This document shows, piece by piece, positions 52,417-60,059 of a stretch of DNA of 64,000 nucleotides (its first letter is position 1; the number at the start of each line of letters is the position of its first letter). The notes beneath the pieces are model-generated. The model did no database searches. It had not been told where the DNA came from and saw nothing but the letters and a program-made list of their open reading frames with translations. The stretch spans positions 496,001 through 560,000 of the forward strand of contig JACRLZ010000002.1 of assembly GCA_016235125.1 (NCBI GenBank). The letters are read 5' to 3'. The stretch is from Sphingobacteriales bacterium. GTDB lineage: Bacteria > Bacteroidota > Bacteroidia > Chitinophagales > Chitinophagaceae. The translations under genes and the position numbers were made by a program.

Positions 52417-52674
52417 ATGGAAGCAAGAAATTTAAGAAAGACCAGGATAGGGGTGGTGACAAGCAACAGGATGGATAAAACCATTACGGTGGCCATTGAG
52501 CGGAAAGTGAAGCATCCTATCTATGGAAAATTCGTAAAGAAAACGACCAAGCTGCATGCTCATGATGATAAAAATGAATGCAGCATTGGAGATCTGGTAA
52601 AGATCATGGAAACCCGCCCACTCAGTAAAACGAAAAGGTGGAGACTGGTGGAAGTGGTGGAAAAAGTTAAGTAA
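52417..52674 (+). CDS. rpsQ: 30S ribosomal protein S17
   Basis: S17, 85 residues, OB-fold primary binder of 16S r[24 protein letters not shown] and [18 protein letters not shown] are typical. A 75-bp gap with AT-rich repeats follows. Confidence 0.95.
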   Translation: MEARNLRKTRIGVVTSNRMDKTITVAIERKVKHPIYGKFVKKTTKLHAHDDKNECSIGDLVKIMETRPLSKTKRWRLVEVVEKVK

Positions 52675-52698
52675 TTGAATATTGAAAATTGAATATTG
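52675..52698. repeat. AT-rich repeat in the rpsQ-rplN gap
   Basis: Two TTGAATATTG copies are joined by AAAA. The 17-mer at 52682-52698 recurs exactly, inverted, inside the flavoprotein gene at 60497-60513. Confidence 0.65.
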
Positions 52699-52749
52699 CT
52701 GTAATGGCTAATCTTCAATAGACAATCTAAAATATTAAATAGTCAAAAG

Positions 52750-53118
52750 ATGATTCAGCAAGAAAGCCGGTTAAGTGTTGCGGATAACAGTGGTGCCAAA
52801 GAGGTGCTTTGTATCCGTGTACTCGGCAACAGCGGTCAGCGTTATGCTGGTATAGGTGATAAGATTGTTGTAACAGTAAAAGATGCATTACCTGCAGGGG
52901 GTATCAAGAAAGGTACTGTTGCTAAAGCGGTAATTGTTCGTACTACAAACAAACTGCGCCGCAAAGATGGTTCTTATATCCGCTTTGATGATAATGCAGT
53001 GGTTATACTGAACCAGGCAGATGAACCAAGAGGTACCCGCATTTTCGGGCCGGTGGCAAGAGAGCTCCGTGACAAGGGGTATATGAAAATCATTTCACTG
53101 GCTCCTGAAGTATTATAA
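52750..53118 (+). CDS. rplN: 50S ribosomal protein L14
   Basis: L14, 122 residues, contacts 16S rRNA in an intersubunit bridge. [25 protein letters not shown] and [29 protein letters not shown] are characteristic. Confidence 0.97.
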   Translation: MIQQESRLSVADNSGAKEVLCIRVLGNSGQRYAGIGDKIVVTVKDALPAGGIKKGTVAKAVIVRTTNKLRRKDGSYIRFDDNAVVILNQADEPRGTRIFGPVARELRDKGYMKIISLAPEVL

Positions 53119-53155
53119 TTGATAAAAAGGGATAAACACATTAACGAAAGATAAA

Positions 53156-53515
53156 ATGAAAGCAAGATTTAAACCTAAGTATAATATCCGTAAAGGCGAC
53201 AACGTGGTAGTCATTACTGGCGACGATAAGGATTTGACAAAACCCCGTGAAGTAAAACAGGTGTTGGTTGAAGAGGGTAAAGTGATTGTAGAAGGCGTTA
53301 ACATCGTTACCCGTCACAGCAAACCAACAGCTCAAAATACCAAAGGCGGTATCATAAAAAAAGAAGCTCCCATTCATATCAGTAACGTAATGCTTTGGGA
53401 TGCTTCGCAAAAAGCCGGAGCAAGGGTAACAAGGGTTAGAAAAGACGGAAGAACTGAAAGAGTTTTTAAAACAAAAAAATCCCGATCAGTATCGGGAGTG
53501 GGAGGTAAAAAATAA
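53156..53515 (+). CDS. rplX: 50S ribosomal protein L24 with palindrome-encoded tail
   Basis: L24, 119 residues, one of the first proteins to bind 23S rRNA. KOW-type start ([19 protein letters not shown]) and [14 protein letters not shown] are seen. After RVFKTKK, the final [11 protein letters not shown] is encoded by a TCCCGAT-CAGT-ATCGGGA palindrome, an addition beyond the usual end. Its stop overlaps the rplE ATG by one base. Confidence 0.95.
   Translation: MKARFKPKYNIRKGDNVVVITGDDKDLTKPREVKQVLVEEGKVIVEGVNIVTRHSKPTAQNTKGGIIKKEAPIHISNVMLWDASQKAGARVTRVRKDGRTERVFKTKKSRSVSGVGGKK
53480..53497. repeat. In-frame TCCCGAT palindrome at the rplX 3' end
   Basis: TCCCGAT-CAGT-ATCGGGA lies within the last coding codons. 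The same arms with a 2-base loop sit in the mutS leader (12181-12196). Confidence 0.8.
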
Positions 53516-54084
53516 TGGCAACAAAAACCTATAGCCCGAGATTGGCTGATAAATACAAAAAAGACGTCGTTCCTGCTTTGGTTAAGAAGTTTGGTTACGG
53601 TTCTGTAATGCAGGCGCCCAAGCTGGAAAAAATATGCCTTAATCGTGGAGTGAATGGCGCCGTGACAGATAAAAAGATGGTCGATACAGCTGTGGATGAA
53701 CTGACCACCATTACAGGGCAAAAGGCTGTTGCAACCATGTCGAAAAAAGATATTTCGAATTTCAAACTGCGTAAGAACATGCCCATTGGAGCAAGGGTTA
53801 CGCTTCGTGGTGATAAGATGTATGAGTTCCTGGACAGGTTGATTTCCGTTGCATTGCCCCGGGTTCGTGACTTCAAAGGCGTAAATGATAAATCTTTTGA
53901 TGGCCGTGGAAATTATACAATGGGAGTAACTGAGCAAATCATTTTCCCGGAGATAGATATTGACAAAGTGGCTAAGATCACAGGTATGGATATCACTTTT
54001 GTAACTACCGCCAATTCAGATGAAGAGGCATATGAGTTATTAAAGGAATTAGGAATGCCTTTCAAAAAATCAAGTTCAAACTAA
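53515..54084 (+). CDS. rplE: 50S ribosomal protein L5
   Basis: L5, 189 residues, binds 5S rRNA and contacts P-site t[48 protein letters not shown] and the [12 protein letters not shown] block are typical. Starts at the TAATG overlap with rplX. Confidence 0.96.
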   Translation: MATKTYSPRLADKYKKDVVPALVKKFGYGSVMQAPKLEKICLNRGVNGAVTDKKMVDTAVDELTTITGQKAVATMSKKDISNFKLRKNMPIGARVTLRGDKMYEFLDRLISVALPRVRDFKGVNDKSFDGRGNYTMGVTEQIIFPEIDIDKVAKITGMDITFVTTANSDEEAYELLKELGMPFKKSSSN

Positions 54085-54102
54085 AAAAGAAATAAACAAC
54101 TT

Positions 54103-54372
54103 ATGGCTAAAACATCAGTAACAGCCAGGCAGAAAAAAAGAGAAAGAATGGTTGCACAGCATGCAGCCAAAAGAGCCGAATTAAAAAAAGCCGGCAACTG
54201 GAAAGCTTTGGATGAAATGCCAAAGAATTCTTCCAAAGTGAGATTGAAGAATCGTTGCCAGCTCACAAGCCGTCCCAAAGGGTATGTCCGCTTTTTTGGA
54301 ATTTCCAGGGTGGCGTTAAGAGACATGGCTTTGAATGGTAAAATACCGGGATTGAAAAAAGCTTCCTGGTAA
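54103..54372 (+). CDS. rpsN: 30S ribosomal protein S14 (zinc-independent form)
   Basis: S14, 89 residues, in the 30S head. It ends [27 protein letters not shown] and has a single Cys ([12 protein letters not shown]), so it lacks the four-Cys zinc ribbon and belongs to the long C-minus class. Confidence 0.95.
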   Translation: MAKTSVTARQKKRERMVAQHAAKRAELKKAGNWKALDEMPKNSSKVRLKNRCQLTSRPKGYVRFFGISRVALRDMALNGKIPGLKKASW

Positions 54373-54415
54373 CATTCGTAAAACAATTTTAAACAACGAA
54401 CAATTTTAAAATAAT

Positions 54416-54814
54416 ATGGTAACTGATCCTATAGCAGATTTCCTGACCAGAATCCGTAATGCACAGATGGCTGGTCATCGTGTGGTTGATATTCCTGCTT
54501 CAAACCTGAAGAAGAGGATGACGGAGATATTATACAATCAGGGTTATATCCTGAAGTATAAGTTTGAGGACGATAACAAACAGGGCATTATTAAAATTGC
54601 TCTTAAGTATGATCCTTCGACCAAACAACCCGCCATTCAAAGCATGGAAAGAATCAGTCGTCCGGGTTTGCGTCAGTATGCAAAACCAGCTGAATTCCGC
54701 CGTGTGAAAAACGGGTTAGGTGTTGCCATTGTGTCAACCTCAAAAGGAGTAATGACAGACAAGGAAGCCAAAGCCAATAATGTTGGTGGCGAAGTTCTTT
54801 GCTATATATATTAA
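54416..54814 (+). CDS. rpsH: 30S ribosomal protein S8
   Basis: S8, 132 residues, binds the 16S central domain. TDPIADFLTRIRNAQ at the start and GLGVAIVSTSKGVMTDKEAKANNVGGEVLCYIY at the end are typical blocks. An 89-bp gap with a palindrome follows. Confidence 0.96.
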   Translation: MVTDPIADFLTRIRNAQMAGHRVVDIPASNLKKRMTEILYNQGYILKYKFEDDNKQGIIKIALKYDPSTKQPAIQSMERISRPGLRQYAKPAEFRRVKNGLGVAIVSTSKGVMTDKEAKANNVGGEVLCYIY

Positions 54815-54854
54815 AGAATAAAATTTGCTGATACATTAAGCTGAACTATACTAA

Positions 54855-54868
54855 GCTGACCGGTCAGC
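54855..54868. repeat. GCTGACCGGTCAGC palindrome
   Basis: A perfect 14-bp palindrome in the rpsH-rplF gap, preceded by two TAAGCTGA copies about 16 bases apart. Confidence 0.65.
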
Positions 54869-54903
54869 AGCAAACAATAAATAAACAATAAACTAATTTA
54901 AAA

Positions 54904-55458
54904 ATGTCCCGTATAGGTAAAAAAGCGATTTCGATTCCTGAAGCTGTTACTATCACAGTCGGTAAAGACAATGTGGTTACTGTAAAAGGCAAGAAAGGAG
55001 AACTGAAACAGGCGATTGACCGTGATATCACTGTGGAAGTAAAAGACGGTCATGTATATTTTGGCCGCCCAACAGATCAGATCCGTCACAAAGCATTGCA
55101 CGGGTTATACCGGGCTTTGATTGCAAATCTTGTAAAAGGAGTAACGGAAGGTTATGAAAGAAAGCTGGAATTGATTGGTGTGGGTTTCAAAGCAGCTAAC
55201 CAGGGGAATGTACTGGATCTTTCACTGGGATATTCACATAACATCGTCTTTGAAATTCCAAAAGAATTGAAAGTGGCGACCGAAACCCTGAAAGGCCAGA
55301 ACCCGGTCATCACACTTGAAGGGATAGATAAACAACTGATAGGACAGGTTGCTGCAAAACTTCGCAGTCTGCGCAAACCTGAGCCTTACAAAGGAAAGGG
55401 TGTTCGTCATGTTGGTGAAGTGGTTCGTAAGAAAGCTGGTAAGGCAGCTGGTAAGTAA
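54904..55458 (+). CDS. rplF: 50S ribosomal protein L6
   Basis: L6, 184 residues, near the factor-binding centre. SRIGKKAISIPEAVTITV and the late block EPYKGKGVRHVGEVVRKKAGK are typical. Usual length. Confidence 0.96.
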   Translation: MSRIGKKAISIPEAVTITVGKDNVVTVKGKKGELKQAIDRDITVEVKDGHVYFGRPTDQIRHKALHGLYRALIANLVKGVTEGYERKLELIGVGFKAANQGNVLDLSLGYSHNIVFEIPKELKVATETLKGQNPVITLEGIDKQLIGQVAAKLRSLRKPEPYKGKGVRHVGEVVRKKAGKAAGK

Positions 55459-55497
55459 AACAGTTAATAAGTTTAATAGCATATAAAGTAAAAAGAG

Positions 55498-55860
55498 ATG
55501 AATCCGAAAGTTAAATCACAAAGAAGGCAAAATATCCGGTACCGGATCCGCAGAAAAATCAGTGAAGGTACTGCGCAAAAACCCCGTTTATCTGTATTCA
55601 GAAGCAATTCGGATATCTATGTACAATTAATTGATGATGCAAAAGGACAAACAATTGCCGCTGCATCATCAAAGGATAAAGATATCCAGGCACAAAAAGG
55701 GACCAAGGCCGATAAAAGTAAATTGGTTGGCGCTGCTATTGCCCGCAAGGCATCTGAACTTGGCATAAAAGACATAACATTTGACCGTGGCGGTTATTTG
55801 TATCATGGCCGGGTAAAATCAGTTGCGGATGGCGCAAGAGAAGGTGGTTTAAAATTTTAA
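55498..55860 (+). CDS. rplR: 50S ribosomal protein L18
   Basis: L18, 120 residues, binds 5S rRNA with L5. [29 protein letters not shown] and the end [26 protein letters not shown] are characteristic. Confidence 0.96.
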   Translation: MNPKVKSQRRQNIRYRIRRKISEGTAQKPRLSVFRSNSDIYVQLIDDAKGQTIAAASSKDKDIQAQKGTKADKSKLVGAAIARKASELGIKDITFDRGGYLYHGRVKSVADGAREGGLKF

Positions 55861-55888
55861 TCTTAAAACTTTTTAATAAAAATTCTAA

Positions 55889-56407
55889 ATGTCAAAGTAC
55901 AACGTTAACAGGGTTAAAGCCGGTGACCTGGAATTGAAAGACAAAGTGGTTGCCATCAACCGTGTGGTCAAAACCACCAAGGGGGGCCGGGCATTCAGCT
56001 TCTCAGCATTGGTTGTGGTGGGCAATGAAAACGGAGTGGTAGGTCATGGTTTGGGCAAAGCCAAAGAAGTACAGGAAGCCATCACCAAAGGAATCGAGGA
56101 TGCCAAGAAGAACCTTATAAAAGTGCCTGTGATGAAGGGAACCATTCCTCATGATCAGTGGGCAAAAGAAGGCGCTGCAAAAGTGCTGATCAAACCTGCT
56201 GCACATGGTACCGGTGTGATAGCCGGGGGATCCATGAGAGCTGTACTGGAAGCAGCTGGCGTTACAGACGTATTGGCTAAATCACTCGGTTCTGCCAATC
56301 CGCATAATGTGGTAAAAGCAACTTTTAAAGCACTTGCTTTACTAAGGGAACCTGTAAGCGTTGCCAAAACCCGATCGCTTGGATTAAAAAAAGTATTTAA
56401 CGGTTAA
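55889..56407 (+). CDS. rpsE: 30S ribosomal protein S5
   Basis: S5, 172 residues, helps decoding accuracy and mRNA helicase function. [21 protein letters not shown] and [29 protein letters not shown] are the standard blocks. Confidence 0.97.
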   Translation: MSKYNVNRVKAGDLELKDKVVAINRVVKTTKGGRAFSFSALVVVGNENGVVGHGLGKAKEVQEAITKGIEDAKKNLIKVPVMKGTIPHDQWAKEGAAKVLIKPAAHGTGVIAGGSMRAVLEAAGVTDVLAKSLGSANPHNVVKATFKALALLREPVSVAKTRSLGLKKVFNG

Positions 56408-56433
56408 TAGTAACTCGAAAATGAATTAAAACT

Positions 56434-56616
56434 ATGAAGAAGATAAAGGTTACATTGGTTAAAAGCCCGATTGACAGACCCGAAAGACAGAAGCTTACGG
56501 TGAAGGCATTGGGTCTAAACAAAACAAATTCTTCAACTGAGGTGAATGCTACACCGCAGGTATTGGGTATGATAAGAAAAGTATCACACCTGCTGAAAGT
56601 GGAAGATGTAAAATAA
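56434..56616 (+). CDS. rpmD: 50S ribosomal protein L30
   Basis: L30, 60 residues. IKVTLVKSPIDRPERQKLTVKALGL and the MIRKVSHLLKVEDV end are typical. Confidence 0.95.
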   Translation: MKKIKVTLVKSPIDRPERQKLTVKALGLNKTNSSTEVNATPQVLGMIRKVSHLLKVEDVK

Positions 56617-56679
56617 TACAGGTAATAAATTTTATGCGAGCCCTGAATAATGTAGGGGCGTTGAGTTAAAATACAGAAA

Positions 56680-57129
56680 ATGAAACTACATCAATTAAGA
56701 CCCGCAAAAGGCGCTACACAAAAAACAAAGCGTATTGGCCGTGGAGATGGATCAGGACATGGCGGAACATCAACAAAAGGTACCAAAGGCGGACAAAGCC
56801 GGTCGGGCTATAAGAGTAAAATGGCACATGAGGGCGGACAGATGCCCATCCAGCGCCGCCTGCCAAAAAGAGGGTTTAAAAACCCCGGCAGGGTAGAGTA
56901 TAAAGTATTTAATGTTGGTCAGATGGAGCAGCTGGCTGAGAAATATAATATCAAAGAATTTTCACTGGAGAATCTTTATGGCAATGGACTGATCAGCCAG
57001 ACAGATAAGGTGAAAGTGCTTGGCAACGGCGAGTTGAAATCAAAATTCACTTTTAAAGTGAATGCAGTAAGCGGCAAAGCAAAATCTGCGATTGAAGCAG
57101 CCGGAGGAACGGTGGAGATTGTGAAGTAA
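56680..57129 (+). CDS. rplO: 50S ribosomal protein L15
   Basis: L15, 149 residues, a late assembly protein. The Gly-rich N-terminus (KRIGRGDGSGHGGTSTKGTKGGQSRSG) and RRLPKRGFKN are diagnostic. Followed by a terminator-like hairpin before secY. Confidence 0.96.
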   Translation: MKLHQLRPAKGATQKTKRIGRGDGSGHGGTSTKGTKGGQSRSGYKSKMAHEGGQMPIQRRLPKRGFKNPGRVEYKVFNVGQMEQLAEKYNIKEFSLENLYGNGLISQTDKVKVLGNGELKSKFTFKVNAVSGKAKSAIEAAGGTVEIVK

Positions 57130-57146
57130 ATTTGGTAAATTGCGGC

Positions 57147-57175
57147 GACGCATTAACCATGCGTCTTTTCGTTTT
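57147..57175 (+). terminator. Terminator-like hairpin between rplO and secY
   Basis: GACGCAT-TAACC-ATGCGTC is followed by TTTTCGTTTT. The 7-bp stem and interrupted T-run suggest partial termination or mRNA processing inside the spc operon. Confidence 0.55.
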
Positions 57176-57200
57176 AAGAGTTTAAACATTTTTTATCCCC

Positions 57201-58547
57201 GTGAAGAAATTTATTCAAACATTAAAGAATATCTGGAGCATCGAAGAGCTGCGTGGTAAAATTCTATTTACCCTGATGATGATTGCTATCTATCGTGTAG
57301 GTTCGCATATTGTGTTGCCGGGTATTGATGCTACGGAAATGAAAACCGGAGCCAACAGCGATGGAATCCTTGGATTGATTGATGCTTTTTCCGGCGGCGC
57401 CTTTAACAATGCCTCCATTTTTGCCCTCGGGATTATGCCCTACATTTCGGCATCCATCTTCATGCAACTGATGACTGTATTGGTTCCAAGATTTCAGAAA
57501 ATGCAGAAAGAAGGGGATAGCGGCAGAAAAAAAATCAACCAATACACCCGTTATCTTACTGTTGCAGTTACGGTTTTACAGGCCTCCGCTTATGTTACCT
57601 ACCTGAGAGGCATGACCAACCAGACAGGAGGAATGATGGCGGGTTATTCTCCTTCCAGTTTCTGGCTTACAACGGTAGTCATATTAACAGCAGGCACTTT
57701 GTTTGTAATGTGGATGGGCGAAAAAATTACGGATAAAGGATTAGGGAATGGTACTTCGCTTATAATCATGATCGGAATTGTGGCCCGTTTGCCACAAAAC
57801 TTTTTGCAGGAACTAACAGCCAAATCTGTGCGCAGTGGTGACATACTTGTATTTATTGTAGAAATAGTTATTTTGATTGCGATCGTTATGGGTTGTATAC
57901 TTCTCATCCAGGGGGTCCGAAAAGTGCCGGTGAATTATGCCAAGCAGATCGTTGGCAACAGACATTTTGGGGGTGGCGGTGCAAGGCAATTTCTTCCGCT
58001 TAAAGTGAACAGCGCCGGTGTAATGCCTATCATCTTTGCACAAGCAATAATTTTTATCCCTACCATTTTTTCTAATTTCAGTACTGAGGGAAAATCTGGT
58101 ATTTTAAAAGCGTTGACCGATCATAGCAACATCTGGTATATGCTGATTTATTCATTGGTGGTAATTGGTTTTACATTTCTTTATACAGCACTTATATTTA
58201 ATCCCAAACAGATAGCTGATAACCTGAAGCAGAATAACGGGTTTATTCCCGGTGTGAAACCCGGTCAGCCAACGGCAGATTATATCGGGCATATAATGGA
58301 TAATATTACTTTCCCCGGCGCCGTATTACTTGCCATAGTAGGTATTTTGCCCGGTATTGCCCAGCGTTTCGGAGTGACACAACAGTTTTCAACTTTCTTT
58401 GGAGGCACTTCTCTTTTGATCATGGTGGGTGTAATCCTTGATACATTGCAGCAGATAGAAACACAATTATTGATGCGCCAGTATGATGGCCTCATGAAAA
58501 GCGGCCGTATACAGGGAAGACAAACCACTTCGGCGGTTCAGATGTAA
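57201..58547 (+). CDS. secY: Protein translocase subunit SecY
   Basis: The channel subunit of the SecYEG translocon, 448 residues with ten membrane segments. GALFNNASIFALGIMPYISASIFMQL-type region (here GGAFNNASIFALGIMPYISAS), the plug area and FLPLKVNSAGVMPIIFAQAI are characteristic. Translation starts at GTG 57201. A terminator follows, so secY ends this transcription unit. Confidence 0.97.
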   Translation: MKKFIQTLKNIWSIEELRGKILFTLMMIAIYRVGSHIVLPGIDATEMKTGANSDGILGLIDAFSGGAFNNASIFALGIMPYISASIFMQLMTVLVPRFQKMQKEGDSGRKKINQYTRYLTVAVTVLQASAYVTYLRGMTNQTGGMMAGYSPSSFWLTTVVILTAGTLFVMWMGEKITDKGLGNGTSLIIMIGIVARLPQNFLQELTAKSVRSGDILVFIVEIVILIAIVMGCILLIQGVRKVPVNYAKQIVGNRHFGGGGARQFLPLKVNSAGVMPIIFAQAIIFIPTIFSNFSTEGKSGILKALTDHSNIWYMLIYSLVVIGFTFLYTALIFNPKQIADNLKQNNGFIPGVKPGQPTADYIGHIMDNITFPGAVLLAIVGILPGIAQRFGVTQQFSTFFGGTSLLIMVGVILDTLQQIETQLLMRQYDGLMKSGRIQGRQTTSAVQM

Positions 58548-58567
58548 TTATTCAATTAACAATATTC

Positions 58568-58604
58568 AACCCCGCCTCGATGTGTTGGCGGGGTTTTCTT
58601 TTTT
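58568..58604 (+). terminator. secY terminator
   Basis: AACCCCGCC and GGCGGGGTT enclose a 10-base loop, followed by TTTTC and a T6 run. It separates secY from map. Confidence 0.92.
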
Positions 58605-58622
58605 AAAACGGATATTTGCAGG

Positions 58623-59423
58623 ATGATGATTTGTAAAACAAATGAACAAGTGGAGATGATGCGGCAAAGCGCTTTGCTGGTGGGTAAGACATTGACCGAA
58701 GTGGCGAAAGTTCTAAGACCGGGTATTACCACTTTATCCATCGACAGAATGATCGGGTCATTTATACGGGATCATAATGCTGTTCCTTCTTTTTTGCATT
58801 ATAAGGGCTATCCTTTTAATTCCTGTATATCGGTTAATGATGTGGTGGTGCATGGTTTTCCGGGAGATAATCAGTTAAAAGAAGGCGATGTTGTTTCCGT
58901 GGATGTAGGGGTGATACTAAATGGCTGGCACGGCGATCATGCTTATACTTTTGCCATCGGTAATCCCGGAGATGCAGTGATACAATTAATAAAAGTGACC
59001 AAAGAAGCATTATATAAAGGAATTGAAAAAGCAGTTGCAGGAAACAGGGTGGGTGATATTGCTTTTTCAATACAGGAGCATACCGAAAAAAAACATGGAT
59101 ATGGCGTGGTGAGGGAACTGGTAGGTCATGGCCTTGGTAAAAATCTTCATGAAGATCCGCAAGTGCCGAACTATGGAAAAAGAGGCAGTGGCCCCAAACT
59201 CAAGGATGGTCTTGTGCTGGCTATTGAGCCTATGATCAATCTTGGGAAAAAAGACGTTTATACTGAAGAAGACGGCTGGACTGTAAGAACAAAGGATGGT
59301 AAGCCCTCCGTACATTTTGAGCATGATGTATGTGTAAGAAAAACAAAGGCTGATATACTTTCTGATTATACTGCAATTGAAAAAGCTGAAAAAGAGAACC
59401 CTGACCTCTTCAGCAATTATTAA
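58623..59423 (+). CDS. map: Methionine aminopeptidase type I
   Basis: Map removes the initiator methionine. The 266 residues hold the metal ligands Asp (SVDVGVILNGWHGDHAYTF, two Asp), His (VGHGLGKNLHEDP) and Glu (LAIEPMIN and HFEHDV). ATGs at 58623 and 58626 are both possible. It is last in the ribosomal group: infA, rpmJ, rpsM, rpsK, rpsD, rpoA and rplQ, which usually follow, are absent here. Confidence 0.95.
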   Translation: MMICKTNEQVEMMRQSALLVGKTLTEVAKVLRPGITTLSIDRMIGSFIRDHNAVPSFLHYKGYPFNSCISVNDVVVHGFPGDNQLKEGDVVSVDVGVILNGWHGDHAYTFAIGNPGDAVIQLIKVTKEALYKGIEKAVAGNRVGDIAFSIQEHTEKKHGYGVVRELVGHGLGKNLHEDPQVPNYGKRGSGPKLKDGLVLAIEPMINLGKKDVYTEEDGWTVRTKDGKPSVHFEHDVCVRKTKADILSDYTAIEKAEKENPDLFSNY

Positions 59424-60010
59424 AGCACCCTGTATTTCATTTCCACTCTTGGGTCTTTCCATATTTCCTGCGGGCTGATGTATGTGTCATTCAGTTTGAA
59501 GACAACATTGGCTTTTGCAAAAGAATCTCTCACCAGTTCCGAACAGATGTAGTTCCGGTTTTTTTCTTTTTTACCGATTCTAAATAGAATGCGGAGCATA
59601 ATGCGAACAATCTCCCAGTTATCATAGGGGCGGGTCAGTTCATCCAATCCGAAGCATATCGCTTTATTCAATTTTGGATGTTCCAGCTCAAAATTGAGTT
59701 TTGCTAAAACGATCTGCCCTTTGTAGGGTCGTTTGGTTCCTTTGTAGTCATGCAGGTACTTGGAAAGCGGGATAAGTCTTATCCCGATTTTAGGTTCTGC
59801 TTCAAGAATCAACACCCTTCCCAGTTCTTCATCTTTATAAACAATGGCCACATGGCTCCATGCACTTTTTGTCAATCGTTGAATTATTCCTGAAAAAGTA
59901 TAACTGCCTGAACTGAAAAATATATGACCTGTTTTTAGCTGGTCCCTGATCTTTTCGTAAGGAATCACCGGAAGTTCCCTGATCTGCTTTTTAGTGATGG
60001 GATTTGCCAT
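59420..60010 (-). CDS. YiiX/YebB-like NlpC/P60-type cysteine hydrolase
   Basis: A 196-residue papain-like hydrolase of the YiiX/YebB group. The order is permuted relative to classical NlpC/P60: a His in SAWSHVAIVYKDEEL (about 52-66) precedes the Cys in NYICSELVRDSFAKA (about 156-170). These proteins are thought to act on amide or ester bonds of lipids or peptides. It lacks a signal peptide. The stop overlaps map by 4 bases. Confidence 0.82.
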   Translation of the reverse strand: MANPITKKQIRELPVIPYEKIRDQLKTGHIFFSSGSYTFSGIIQRLTKSAWSHVAIVYKDEELGRVLILEAEPKIGIRLIPLSKYLHDYKGTKRPYKGQIVLAKLNFELEHPKLNKAICFGLDELTRPYDNWEIVRIMLRILFRIGKKEKNRNYICSELVRDSFAKANVVFKLNDTYISPQEIWKDPRVEMKYRVL

Positions 60011-60059
60011 GGCAAAACGAACTTAATAAAATTTCATCGTTCTTTGCCTAAAAGCATTA

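Noticed and set aside
59766..59784. CGGGATAAG/CTTATCCCG palindrome inside the YiiX-like gene
   Set aside because: Perfect 9-bp arms, but it encodes KIGIRLIPL, which looks like a genuine family segment, so chance is as likely as insertion.
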